DNA from: Flavobacteriaceae bacterium
Lineage (GTDB): Bacteria > Bacteroidota > Bacteroidia > Flavobacteriales > Flavobacteriaceae
DNA length: 64,000 nt
Direction: 5' to 3'
Assembly: GCA_947446865.1 (NCBI GenBank)
Contig: CANFHX010000001.1
Coordinates: forward strand, 62,001 to 126,000
Shown here: piece by piece, positions 27,971 to 35,368 of the stretch
Layout: every line of letters begins with the position of its first letter
Position numbering within the stretch: position 1 is the first letter of the stretch
The notes under the pieces: model-generated
Told to the model about the DNA's origin: nothing
Database searches by the model: none
What the model saw: the letters and a program-made list of their open reading frames with translations, nothing else
Made by a program: the position numbers and the translations under genes

Positions 27971-28699
27971 ATGTATTCAGAAAAATTTATAAATCTTGTT
28001 AATACCGCTTTCTCTGAAAGCGAAAAATTAACTCCAGAAGAAAAATCGGAAGGGAATCCTTATTATATAGGATTTGGTAATCCTAATGCTAAAATTTTAT
28101 TTATTGGGAAAGAAAAAGGATTCGATATAGAGAAAAACTTAAGACAATTTGAATTTGAAAGTTTGTTAAATCCAAAGGAGTGGAAAAATTATGTTAATAA
28201 TTCAATTGGAATTAATACTAATAAATATTACGAAAGCAATAATTATATTAATGCTTTTTATCCTTATCTTGGGAAAAATAAAAGCGGTCATACTTGGAGT
28301 AAATATGAGAAAGTACTTAAAAATGTTTATCCAGAAATGACAACAGAAAATAATAATTTTTTTAGTTATGCTTTTCTTACAGAAGTAAATTTTAAACCTT
28401 CTAAATACAGTAAAATAAAGTCTTTCCAAAATAAAGAAAGAATTGCTTTTCTAAAAGAGGATTACTTTAAATCATTTGATGTTATTATACTTGCTTGTGG
28501 AAAATATTTAACAACTAATCAAATTGAAGAAATATTTGATGTTAAAATACAAAATGACAATATATCCGCAAAACATGAATTGCTGAATATTTTTAAAAAT
28601 AAAGAAAGAATTCTATTAAACACAAGGCAATTGAGTATGGCTGTTTCAAATGAATATTTAAAAAACATCTCAACGTTAATTGAAGAATATTTAAGATAA
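27971..28699 (+). CDS. Uracil-DNA-glycosylase-fold-like protein
   Basis: A 242-residue soluble protein. The N-terminal GFGNPNAKILFIGKEKGFD strand-loop, the central FFSYAFLTEVNFKPS and DVIILACGKYL strands and the late ILLNTRQLSMAVSNEYL segment follow the order of motifs in the uracil-DNA-glycosylase superfamily (GxxP loop, hydrophobic strand, late His/Asn-Ser loop). The catalytic residues are not obvious and the late loop lacks the usual His. Repair, nucleotide sensing or a non-catalytic binding role are all possible. It closes the co-oriented cluster. Confidence 0.4.
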   Translation: MYSEKFINLVNTAFSESEKLTPEEKSEGNPYYIGFGNPNAKILFIGKEKGFDIEKNLRQFEFESLLNPKEWKNYVNNSIGINTNKYYESNNYINAFYPYLGKNKSGHTWSKYEKVLKNVYPEMTTENNNFFSYAFLTEVNFKPSKYSKIKSFQNKERIAFLKEDYFKSFDVIILACGKYLTTNQIEEIFDVKIQNDNISAKHELLNIFKNKERILLNTRQLSMAVSNEYLKNISTLIEEYLR

Positions 28700-28960
28700 T
28701 AATTTTATTTTTTTTTAACTTTAGGCAAAAACAGATAGAAGCATTTGAACACCTTTATATAATCTTCCATAAAATTGTCTCTAAGGCTATAAATGCAGTT
28801 ATATCCTATAGTGTTTAGGGAACTTTTTGATTCCTTTTTTAATAGTATCAAATTTTGATTCCCAAAATATTCTGGGAAAAATTTAAAAAAAATTTTCAAG
28901 ACCATTTTGCCCTGAAAAATTTAACGCAAGCCTTTATATAGGCCTTTATAAGCCCCAGGA

Positions 28961-28996
28961 GCCCCACATATCCTAGCAGGTATCCTATGGAGGGGC
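28961..28996. repeat. GC-rich hairpin with nested direct repeats
   Basis: GCCCC (28961-28965) pairs with GGGGC (28992-28996), extended inside by CATA/TATG. The loop contains TATCCTA at 28969 and again at 28981, plus a CCT..AGG pair. Just upstream, GCCTTTATA occurs twice (about 28930-28950). The patch is far more GC-rich than its surroundings. Confidence 0.5.
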
Positions 28997-28997
28997 A

Positions 28998-29045
28998 GGT
29001 GGTCACTTTAAATTGGAATTGGGTGGTCATTTTGAGTTGGAATTA
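28998..29045. repeat. Two tandem 24-bp repeats resembling IS21-type terminal repeats
   Basis: Copies at 28998-29021 and 29022-29045 share GGTGGTCA-TTT-A-TTGGAATT with few differences. Repeated GGTGGTCA...GGAATT blocks are characteristic of IS21-family ends in Bacteroidota. No istA or istB gene is present, so this would be a remnant of such an end, or a coincidence. Confidence 0.4.
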
Positions 29046-29837
29046 TCTTTATTCGTTCAAAACACCTTATTTATGGACCAATTTTAGCCTTTGCTCAATT
29101 GAGCAAACCTTATCCGTCAAATTTTATCTTTTCGCTCTGAAACCCTTGTTTTTAATACACAAATGTGTTTATGAAAGCACGCCATACAACCTAATTCCGT
29201 GCCACGTATTCATTTCGGGAGGCGAACATTAATCATTTAAGGCGAATAAACAAATACTCTTAACAATTTATTAACACTATTTTATCGTTTAATCGAAATA
29301 TTAGTAGTAAGTTTGCATAAAATTAATACATACGGTGTCTTATAGTTAAGATTCCAAGTTACCACTGGTCACCAAATTGACAGATTCAATTAGGTTCTCT
29401 CTATCCAGACTCAAAAAAAAGAGAGCATCATAACAAGAAATTAAATCAGAAACATTACCGAGATTTAATGATTTTCAACACGTTGAATGTGTTTGTATGG
29501 ATTAGAATGTCTTGCCATTTTACCCTATCTTTTTAATAATAGATACGAAATTGACAAGGCTAGATTTTATCCAAAACCCTTATAAATAAAGGGATTAACC
29601 AAACACAGCTCTGTTTTGCAGATTCAAATTATGCATCACTAAAGTCATCTCATTAGTACACTACACAACCTTCGCTTTTGGCTTTGAGTTCTACTCAATA
29701 GCCTTCCCGATTTTGTTTTGATAAGCATGGTCTTATCCATCACAAACTACACTCGGCATTTTGCAAATCAAGGGAAATCCTATTGATTGTAATTGACCAT
29801 GCCAAAAAATAACGACATACATTATTCATTATGAACA

Positions 29838-31283
29838 TTGAAAAAACAAAGAAAGAACAATAAACAACTTGTTCACAAGAAATCAGTTACATCCTATATT
29901 TCATTACCGATGTTGTTGGTGGATAGCATAGGTGGTTTAAAATTAACCAAAACAGATAAATCCCATTGTTTTAAATTCATTGGGATTCTTCTTAGGGATT
30001 CATTAGAAGAATTTGGGAATCTTATATCGTTTGTTCCTAAGCCTCAAACATATCTTATTAAAACATTTGATAATTCCTATTACAAATGGTTGAATGTATT
30101 AATAGTTGAAATGATTGTGATTAGAAATAACTACTATTCACATGAAGAAGGGGTTTGTTACCAGTACCATGTTTCTCCTTCCTTCTTTCCTGAAGGTCCT
30201 CCCCTTAATACACTATGTAACTATAATTACCTTGAACCCTTGTTAACATTGGGCTACAAGGATATTATTAAAGGAGTAAATAAGGAACATAATTTACATA
30301 ATAATTGGTTTGAAGAGGATGTAAGCACACTGGTGATTGATTATGATAAGTTGATGAACCTAGTTAGAAATAGGATAGATAATTTATCTATTGAGGATTT
30401 CCTAGTTGATGAACAAATCAAAGAACATGCTATCAAGTTATATTCTACTAATGGGAAATCTTATTATGTTAAAACAACTGATGCAATTGCCAAGGCTAAA
30501 AATCAAGGAAAATCTTTGATTAAAGATGATGGGAAATGTGGCTTGGATGAGCCGAATAACTTCCTTCATAATAAGAAACAATCCATTGGATATTCGTATT
30601 TAAATTCTTTGGTGAGACTCCAAAGAAAGGACCTTAAAGCAGAAAGGAATCCAACCAATAAACGTTTGGATACCAACTTCACCAATATGAGTTCGGTACT
30701 GGTTGACGAAATATGCCTTCAAAATGATTTGGTCCAGATTGACCTTAGCAATTCGCAGTTCGCTATCCTAAGTAATGTACTCAAGGAGCATTTGCATTCA
30801 GACGATTTTAAACGATTTATGGAGTTATCCGTTTCGGGTCAATTATATGCTTACATCCAACGAATCATTGGCTTAGAATCAGTAGCAGAGGCTAAAAATG
30901 CAATGTTTGAAATCATGTTTAGTTCACGAAGAAATAATACCACTTCAAAGGCTAAATTGAAGGATTTGTTTCCTTCGGTGATAGGTTGGATTGATAGGTA
31001 CAAGAAGGCTCATGGTGACAACCAATTTTCGATAATGCTTCAAAACAAAGAGTCGGAAATCTTCATTGATTGTCTGCTAATCAGAATAAAAAAGATGAAG
31101 TTATTCTGCCTAACAAAGCACGATTCACTTATTGTTAGAAGGAATGATTATACAAGAGTGCTTAATGTTCTGAAGGATGAGTTTGCAAAAATATCGTTGG
31201 AGTATAGCCTAAAAGTAACCAACCTATATGGAAATAATGAAACCCATAAAATAAGTTGGGAAGAAATAAATCGGATAGAATAA
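29838..31283 (+). CDS. Divergent family-A-polymerase-like replication protein
   Basis: A 481-residue protein whose C-terminal half carries polymerase-palm-like motifs in order. Motif A is VQIDLSNSQFAILS with Asp302. A motif B-like O-helix is AKNAMFEIMFSS, with Lys353, Phe357, Phe361 and Ser362 at the +4, +8 and +9 spacing of Pol I family enzymes. Motif C is TKHDSLIV with His428-Asp429. The N-terminal part is helical with a TYLIKTFDNSYYKWLNVL segment and no exonuclease motifs. The frame starts at TTG and overlaps a short ATG frame (29831-29863); Met25 at 29910 is an alternative start. It precedes an excisionase-like gene and the integrase, suggesting element replication. Confidence 0.6.
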   Translation: MKKQRKNNKQLVHKKSVTSYISLPMLLVDSIGGLKLTKTDKSHCFKFIGILLRDSLEEFGNLISFVPKPQTYLIKTFDNSYYKWLNVLIVEMIVIRNNYYSHEEGVCYQYHVSPSFFPEGPPLNTLCNYNYLEPLLTLGYKDIIKGVNKEHNLHNNWFEEDVSTLVIDYDKLMNLVRNRIDNLSIEDFLVDEQIKEHAIKLYSTNGKSYYVKTTDAIAKAKNQGKSLIKDDGKCGLDEPNNFLHNKKQSIGYSYLNSLVRLQRKDLKAERNPTNKRLDTNFTNMSSVLVDEICLQNDLVQIDLSNSQFAILSNVLKEHLHSDDFKRFMELSVSGQLYAYIQRIIGLESVAEAKNAMFEIMFSSRRNNTTSKAKLKDLFPSVIGWIDRYKKAHGDNQFSIMLQNKESEIFIDCLLIRIKKMKLFCLTKHDSLIVRRNDYTRVLNVLKDEFAKISLEYSLKVTNLYGNNETHKISWEEINRIE

Positions 31284-31332
31284 ATTTTTCTATCCAAATG
31301 GAATAAAATAATAATTTTAAAAAAAAGAAAAA

Positions 31333-31686
31333 ATGACAATATATTTTTTACACGTAGATAGAATGTATCTACACGAAATACTTCGACTGATAAATAAAAA
31401 CGATACTCGTGCTGTTAAAACATGGTGCCGTAAAAGCAATGTTAATGTATATAAAGATTCATCAGGTGAATTTGTAACAAAAGCCGATTTTGAATTGGCT
31501 TATGACTGGCCTCTAATTCTATTACTTAAATCCAAACATGGTGATAAGTGGAGAACTATTTATGAAGCTTATCTAAAAGACAATTTAGCCGATGCTATGG
31601 ATTTTAGCAATTCCAAGAAAAAAACAACCAATTACGTGGCAAAAGGGAATTTATCAACAAAATTATTTGGCGGGTCATTAAAATAA
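31333..31686 (+). CDS. Excisionase-like winged-helix protein
   Basis: A 117-residue basic protein. Residues 12-55 (LHEILRLINKNDTRAVKTWCRKSNVNVYKDSSGEFVTKADFELAY) follow the pattern of MerR/excisionase-type winged helices: helix, recognition helix, short wing and a final 'F' helix. Position between the polymerase-like gene and the integrase on the same strand supports a role as recombination directionality factor. Met11 at 31363 is an alternative start. The C-terminal tail is Lys/Asn/Ser-rich and probably flexible. Confidence 0.6.
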   Translation: MTIYFLHVDRMYLHEILRLINKNDTRAVKTWCRKSNVNVYKDSSGEFVTKADFELAYDWPLILLLKSKHGDKWRTIYEAYLKDNLADAMDFSNSKKKTTNYVAKGNLSTKLFGGSLK

Positions 31687-31720
31687 ATTACACTCGCATT
31701 AAAAATTAAAACTTACAAAA

Positions 31721-32998
31721 ATGAAATTATTAAAATATAAAAAATTTGAAGGCTTGCACATTGTTTGCAAGAAGTGTGGCAGACGCTTAGAGGTAACACA
31801 GACACCATATAATGGCTGTGTTCATCCATTGGAGCGTCAGAAATATAAAGCGGAATTAAAAGTAAATGGAGTTCGCAAAACGAGGGATTTGAGGTCGTTG
31901 GACTATGATGAAGCAATCAAGGAACTGCTGGAATTCAAAAATGAATTATCAAATCCATTTAAGTTTATAACTCCAACGCCAATAGTTGAGTTTAAACCCG
32001 AATTGCTGACAGAATGTGTTATGATGTATAGCGACTGGCTGGAAAATATTGATGTGCCAAAGCACCAACAAGTAGTGCGTTCCAAAGGCTATATAAAATC
32101 AACAATTCGTTATGTTCTGAATTTTACAGACTTTTTACAAGCCAAAAAAGTCAACCTAAACACCTTTAAAATCTATGATTTGACTGATGCTATTGTTGGT
32201 AAGTATTATGAGTATTTGGAACCTTTATGCAAATCAGCATCAACGCATAATCATAATATAAAAGCGTTGAAGAATTTTAACAGTTACTTGATAGACAAGA
32301 AGGGATATTTAATTCCAAATTATTTCAAGGACATAAACCAACAGTACGAAAATGCTAATCCAATTAGCGTTAATGATGGTGACTTTAACAAGTTATTGGA
32401 TGCTATATCCGATGTTGATTCGGTTCATACTTTCAAAACTGGTGAAAGAAAAAATATGTACAGACCTTATACTAGAGATGCGATTGAATTGGTTGCCTTT
32501 ACGGGAATGCGAATTGAAGAATCAATGATACTAAAGTATTCGGATATTGTATTGGATGGTGATGGCAAGATTCATCATTTAATTGGTACAGATTTGAAGT
32601 TTGATAGGGCTCACAATTGGAATAACAGCAAGGAACCTAAGAAGGTATTGATTCCGTATAGCAAGGAATTGGAGGCGTTATTGATTCGATTGAATTATAA
32701 GGAGAATTTGGGATTGGATAAATATTTGATTGCTGGTGATGTGAATATAAAAAGGAAAACTATAGCGGTCCAATTAAGTGATTCGTTTACGTTTTATAAA
32801 AAGAAAGCTGGTATATCAAGTAAAATAACGCTTAAAAACATGCGTAAAACGTTTTTGACAAAGCTTCATACCAAGACTGGTTTTGTGGAATCTATGGGTT
32901 ACCAAAGGTCCGCCAAAGTGACGTTAGTTAATTATATTGATAAAGCGGAAGTAGTTAAAAAGGTAAATGAAATGGGATTTAGTTTCTTTGGTGACTAA
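31721..32998 (+). CDS. Tyrosine recombinase (integrase) with N-terminal zinc ribbon
   Basis: A 425-residue integrase. The N-terminus has a CxxC...CxxH zinc-ribbon (CKKCGRRLEV, then NGCVHP). Residues about 85-200 form the SAM-like core-binding domain, and the catalytic domain runs from about 220. Arg264 (AFTGMRIEES), Arg375 (LKNMRKTF) and nucleophile Tyr405 (VTLVNYID) are present. The usual HxxR His is Lys372, and the second His/Trp is replaced by Tyr in MGYQ. It is the presumed enzyme for insertion into tRNA-Ala. A terminator lies 12 bases downstream. The altered His positions suggest a distinct subfamily. Confidence 0.88.
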   Translation: MKLLKYKKFEGLHIVCKKCGRRLEVTQTPYNGCVHPLERQKYKAELKVNGVRKTRDLRSLDYDEAIKELLEFKNELSNPFKFITPTPIVEFKPELLTECVMMYSDWLENIDVPKHQQVVRSKGYIKSTIRYVLNFTDFLQAKKVNLNTFKIYDLTDAIVGKYYEYLEPLCKSASTHNHNIKALKNFNSYLIDKKGYLIPNYFKDINQQYENANPISVNDGDFNKLLDAISDVDSVHTFKTGERKNMYRPYTRDAIELVAFTGMRIEESMILKYSDIVLDGDGKIHHLIGTDLKFDRAHNWNNSKEPKKVLIPYSKELEALLIRLNYKENLGLDKYLIAGDVNIKRKTIAVQLSDSFTFYKKKAGISSKITLKNMRKTFLTKLHTKTGFVESMGYQRSAKVTLVNYIDKAEVVKKVNEMGFSFFGD

Positions 32999-33009
32999 CA
33001 AAAATAAAT

Positions 33010-33045
33010 AAGCTCTACTATATAGGTGGAGCTTCATTTGTTTTA
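33010..33045 (+). terminator. Terminator after the integrase
   Basis: Stem AAGCTCTAC (33010-33018) with GTGGAGCTT (33026-33034), one G-T pair and a seven-base loop, is followed by a T-rich stretch. It closes the polymerase-like/excisionase-like/integrase unit. Confidence 0.8.
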
Positions 33046-33110
33046 TATTACTTATAGGAATATTATAAATCGGTTCCTAAATTTTATAAGATAAGACTTG
33101 AATTCTCATA

Positions 33111-33160
33111 GGTTTGGAATTTTTTAAGCAATACGAAATCTTACAATTTTAAGCATTTGC
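33111..33160 (+). repeat. Right copy of imperfect direct repeat
   Basis: Partner of 14789-14838 in the same orientation, about 39 of 51 bases identical. It lies about 110 bases beyond the integrase stop, the usual place for an attachment-proximal arm site, yet 2.2 kb short of the tRNA. Confidence 0.5.
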
Positions 33161-33253
33161 ATTTTATTAAAAAGAGATGTTTTAAAAAACAAATCTATAG
33201 TATTGAACTTTCTATTCACTAATAAACTTTAATTTAATTTTAAGAGGCTTTTA

Positions 33254-33284
33254 TTGAAACGGTTATGAAAAATAATTACATTTG
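33254..33284 (+). promoter_or_regulatory. Bacteroidota-type promoter for the Cys-rich exported protein
   Basis: TTG at 33254 and TACATTTG at 33277-33284 match the -33/-7 consensus (TTG, TAnnTTTG) with a 20-base spacer. The ATG follows after nine bases, so the transcript would be nearly leaderless. Confidence 0.6.
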
Positions 33285-33293
33285 TAATCTATA

Positions 33294-33641
33294 ATGAACA
33301 ACAAACTTTACATACCGCTTCTTCTTTTAGGCTTCTTTTTGGTGCCTTTTAAGTCATTTGCTTGTGGTTCTAGTTCTTGCTGTATAAAAGAGAAAACAGA
33401 AAAAGTTACTTCCTGTTGCAAAAAAGAAACTCCTTCAAAAAAAGAAGAAGGTTGTAATAAAAAATGTAAACATACATCATGTAGATGCACTGTTTCTATT
33501 TTTAGTGTCTTAATTCCAAATTTTAACGAAATACAAATTAATTCTTCTGATTTTTCAAAGAATGACATGAAATTCTTTTTTGTAGAACCAAACGTTTCTA
33601 CTGGTTACTACTTCATTTGGAGCCCTCCAAATATAGGTTAA
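33294..33641 (+). CDS. Cys-rich exported protein, probably metal-related
   Basis: A 115-residue protein. A signal peptide (1-23, ending FKSFA) is followed by a segment with eleven Cys residues in CGSSSCC, CC and CxxxC-type clusters mixed with Lys, then a less charged C-terminus (FFFVEPNVSTGYYFIWSPPNIG). Dense Cys/Lys composition suggests metal sequestration in the periplasm. It precedes a beta-propeller lipoprotein and a heavy-metal-binding-domain protein, supporting a metal-handling cluster. No named family is recognised. Confidence 0.6.
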   Translation: MNNKLYIPLLLLGFFLVPFKSFACGSSSCCIKEKTEKVTSCCKKETPSKKEEGCNKKCKHTSCRCTVSIFSVLIPNFNEIQINSSDFSKNDMKFFFVEPNVSTGYYFIWSPPNIG

Positions 33642-33777
33642 TTGTTTTTTTACTAGCCAAAAGTGTATCCAATAGTTAATTCCTATTAAGGTACAATTCT
33701 CGTAATAAATTAAACCAATTAATGGTTAAGTATAACTTTTGAGTTATCGCTTGACCAAAAAACAATTAATTTCACAA

Positions 33778-34827
33778 ATGAAAAATAAAATATTTAAAAT
33801 AAGTTCATTACTCATAGTATTAATGGGTACTCTTTCTATTATTTCTTGTTCTAAAAGCGACACTACTGCTTCAACTAATGATAATATTACTTACAAAGCT
33901 GCTTATGTAATTAATGGTACTGGAAACTCTATTTCAGTTATCGACTTAACAACTAATGAAGTTAAAAGAACTATATCTCTTACAGATATTGGTTATCCCC
34001 ATCATATTGCTATAAGTCCAGATAAATCTAAAATTTCTATTGGAGTACCTGGAATGGATTTAAGCGGTGGTCACTCTGGAATAATGGCTGGAATGTCTGG
34101 CCAATTTCTAGTATTAAATTCACAAACAGGAGAAATGATGAAATCTCAAAATTTACCTGCAATGTGTCATAATGCGATTTATTCTCCAGATGGCACAGAA
34201 ATTTGGGCTGCACAAATGGAAGACGCTGGTAAAGTTTTGGTTTATAATGCAAGTACCTATGTATTAAAAAACACCATAAATGTTGGAATGATGCCATTAG
34301 AGGTTTCCTTTTCTAGTGATGGCATGATGGCTTTTGTATGTAATAGTGCCGACAATTCTGTTACCGCAATAAACGTTTCCGACAAATCAGTTATGGCAAC
34401 AATTCCTGTTGGAGTTAGTCCTGTTGGAGCTTGGCAAGGTGGTGATAATAAAATGTATGTAGATAATGAAGATGGACAATCCATTAGCATTATTAACGTT
34501 GGTACCATGACTGTTGGTGAAACGGTTGCATTAGGTTTTATGCCAGGCATGGCAATGCGTCAAAATGATGTGAAGGAATTATGGGTAACTGACCCAACTA
34601 ATGGTAAAGTACATTGGTGGACTTGGAGTGTTTCTATGAACATGTATATGGTAGGTGGCGAAGTTATAGTTGGTGCTGGTGCACATGCAATAGCTTTTAA
34701 CGGAATGACTGCCTATGTAACCAATCAAACTGCTGGAACCGTTTCAGTAGTAGATGTAAACTCTCATGCAGTTATCAAAACAATTACGGTTGGAGCAAAA
34801 CCAAACGGAATAGTATTAAAATTATAA
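33778..34827 (+). CDS. YncE-like beta-propeller lipoprotein
   Basis: About 349 residues from the ATG at 33778. A longer frame from a TTG at 33739 would add 13 residues before a normal lipoprotein signal, so the ATG is preferred. Lipobox IISC precedes the mature Cys. The body is a seven-bladed YVTN/YncE-type propeller, with repeating strands such as AAYVINGTGNSISVIDLTTN, AFVCNSADNSVTAINVSDK and AYVTNQTAGTVSVVDVNSH. The segments are rich in Met (SGIMAGMSG, MPGMAMR), which would suit copper binding. Located in the outer membrane or periplasm. Its exact role is unknown. Confidence 0.82.
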   Translation: MKNKIFKISSLLIVLMGTLSIISCSKSDTTASTNDNITYKAAYVINGTGNSISVIDLTTNEVKRTISLTDIGYPHHIAISPDKSKISIGVPGMDLSGGHSGIMAGMSGQFLVLNSQTGEMMKSQNLPAMCHNAIYSPDGTEIWAAQMEDAGKVLVYNASTYVLKNTINVGMMPLEVSFSSDGMMAFVCNSADNSVTAINVSDKSVMATIPVGVSPVGAWQGGDNKMYVDNEDGQSISIINVGTMTVGETVALGFMPGMAMRQNDVKELWVTDPTNGKVHWWTWSVSMNMYMVGGEVIVGAGAHAIAFNGMTAYVTNQTAGTVSVVDVNSHAVIKTITVGAKPNGIVLKL

Positions 34828-34882
34828 GTCCTTTAAGTAAAATTCGGGTGACAGCGATACTGAAAAAATAAAAATACATATC

Positions 34883-35224
34883 ATGAAAAATTATAAAAAA
34901 ATATCTCAATTAGTTACGTTTATTATTGTTTTAGTAATTTCTTTTACAACCATTAATTCTTTCGCACAAGACAAAAAAACATGTTCGCCAAAAGAAATGA
35001 AAGATTGTAAAATGAATAAGAAAGATTGTAAAAAAAAGATGAAAACCTGTTCAGCAGCAGAAATGAAAGACTGCAAAAAAGACAAAAAAAGTACGTGTTG
35101 TGCTAAAAAAGAAAAAGCAACAAAAGACACTAAAGCTGTTTATTCTTGCCCGATGCACTCAGAGGTTACTAGCGATAAACCTGGAGTTTGTCCTAAATGC
35201 AAAATGGATTTAGAAAAAAAATAG
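34883..35224 (+). CDS. Exported protein with heavy-metal-binding domain
   Basis: A 113-residue protein with a signal peptide (1-28, ending NSFAQ). The middle repeats CSPKEMKDCK and CSAAEMKDCK motifs rich in Lys and Cys. The C-terminus is the short heavy-metal-binding domain YSCPMHSEVTSDKPGVCPKCKMDL, known from copper ATPases and efflux adaptors. It probably chelates copper or related ions in the periplasm. A strong terminator follows. Confidence 0.85.
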   Translation: MKNYKKISQLVTFIIVLVISFTTINSFAQDKKTCSPKEMKDCKMNKKDCKKKMKTCSAAEMKDCKKDKKSTCCAKKEKATKDTKAVYSCPMHSEVTSDKPGVCPKCKMDLEKK

Positions 35225-35240
35225 ATTTCATTTTTTAATA

Positions 35241-35273
35241 AAATAGCTACTGGATTTATTTCAGTAGCTATTT
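35241..35273. terminator. Terminator after the metal-related cluster
   Basis: Perfect 12-bp arms AAATAGCTACTG (35241-35252) and CAGTAGCTATTT (35262-35273) surround a nine-base loop, with A/T-rich flanks on both sides. It lies 17 bases beyond the metal-binding protein gene. Confidence 0.88.
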
Positions 35274-35336
35274 AAATTATTGTCGTAACATTCTATCAAA
35301 ACTCCACTCAAAAACTCCACCCAAAGTCCACAAAAA

Positions 35337-35360
35337 AAGCCTCACATTGCTGTAAGGCTT
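35337..35360 (-). terminator. Terminator of the tRNA-Ala gene
   Basis: On the minus strand the hairpin AAGCCT...AGGCTT is followed by a run of seven T, starting nine bases after the tRNA 3' end. It differs from the terminator beside the displaced fragment at 14674-14709, which fits the idea that the island brought its own tRNA 3' half and terminator. Confidence 0.75.
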
Positions 35361-35368
35361 GGCAGTAC

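Larger units (their letters stand above)
28700..29837. other. 1.1-kb non-coding region upstream of the polymerase-like gene
   Basis: No convincing gene is visible on either strand. Structures seen are an imperfect palindrome around 28859-28878, a GC-rich hairpin/direct-repeat patch (28931-28996), two 24-bp tandem repeats (28998-29045) and a TTCTCTCT...AGAGAGC pair near 29396-29430. Near 29576-29595 lies a CCCTTA...TAAAGGG hairpin. The region fits an origin, leader or regulatory area for the replication/integration module, but this is inference. Confidence 0.5.

Noticed and set aside
28705..28905. 66-codon minus-strand frame
   Set aside because: Low-complexity Lys/Phe/Leu sequence in a region of repeats, with no start signal and no family pattern.
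28987..29232. 81-codon plus-strand frame covering the 24-bp repeats
   Set aside because: The first third is simply the translated tandem repeats; the rest is non-descript.
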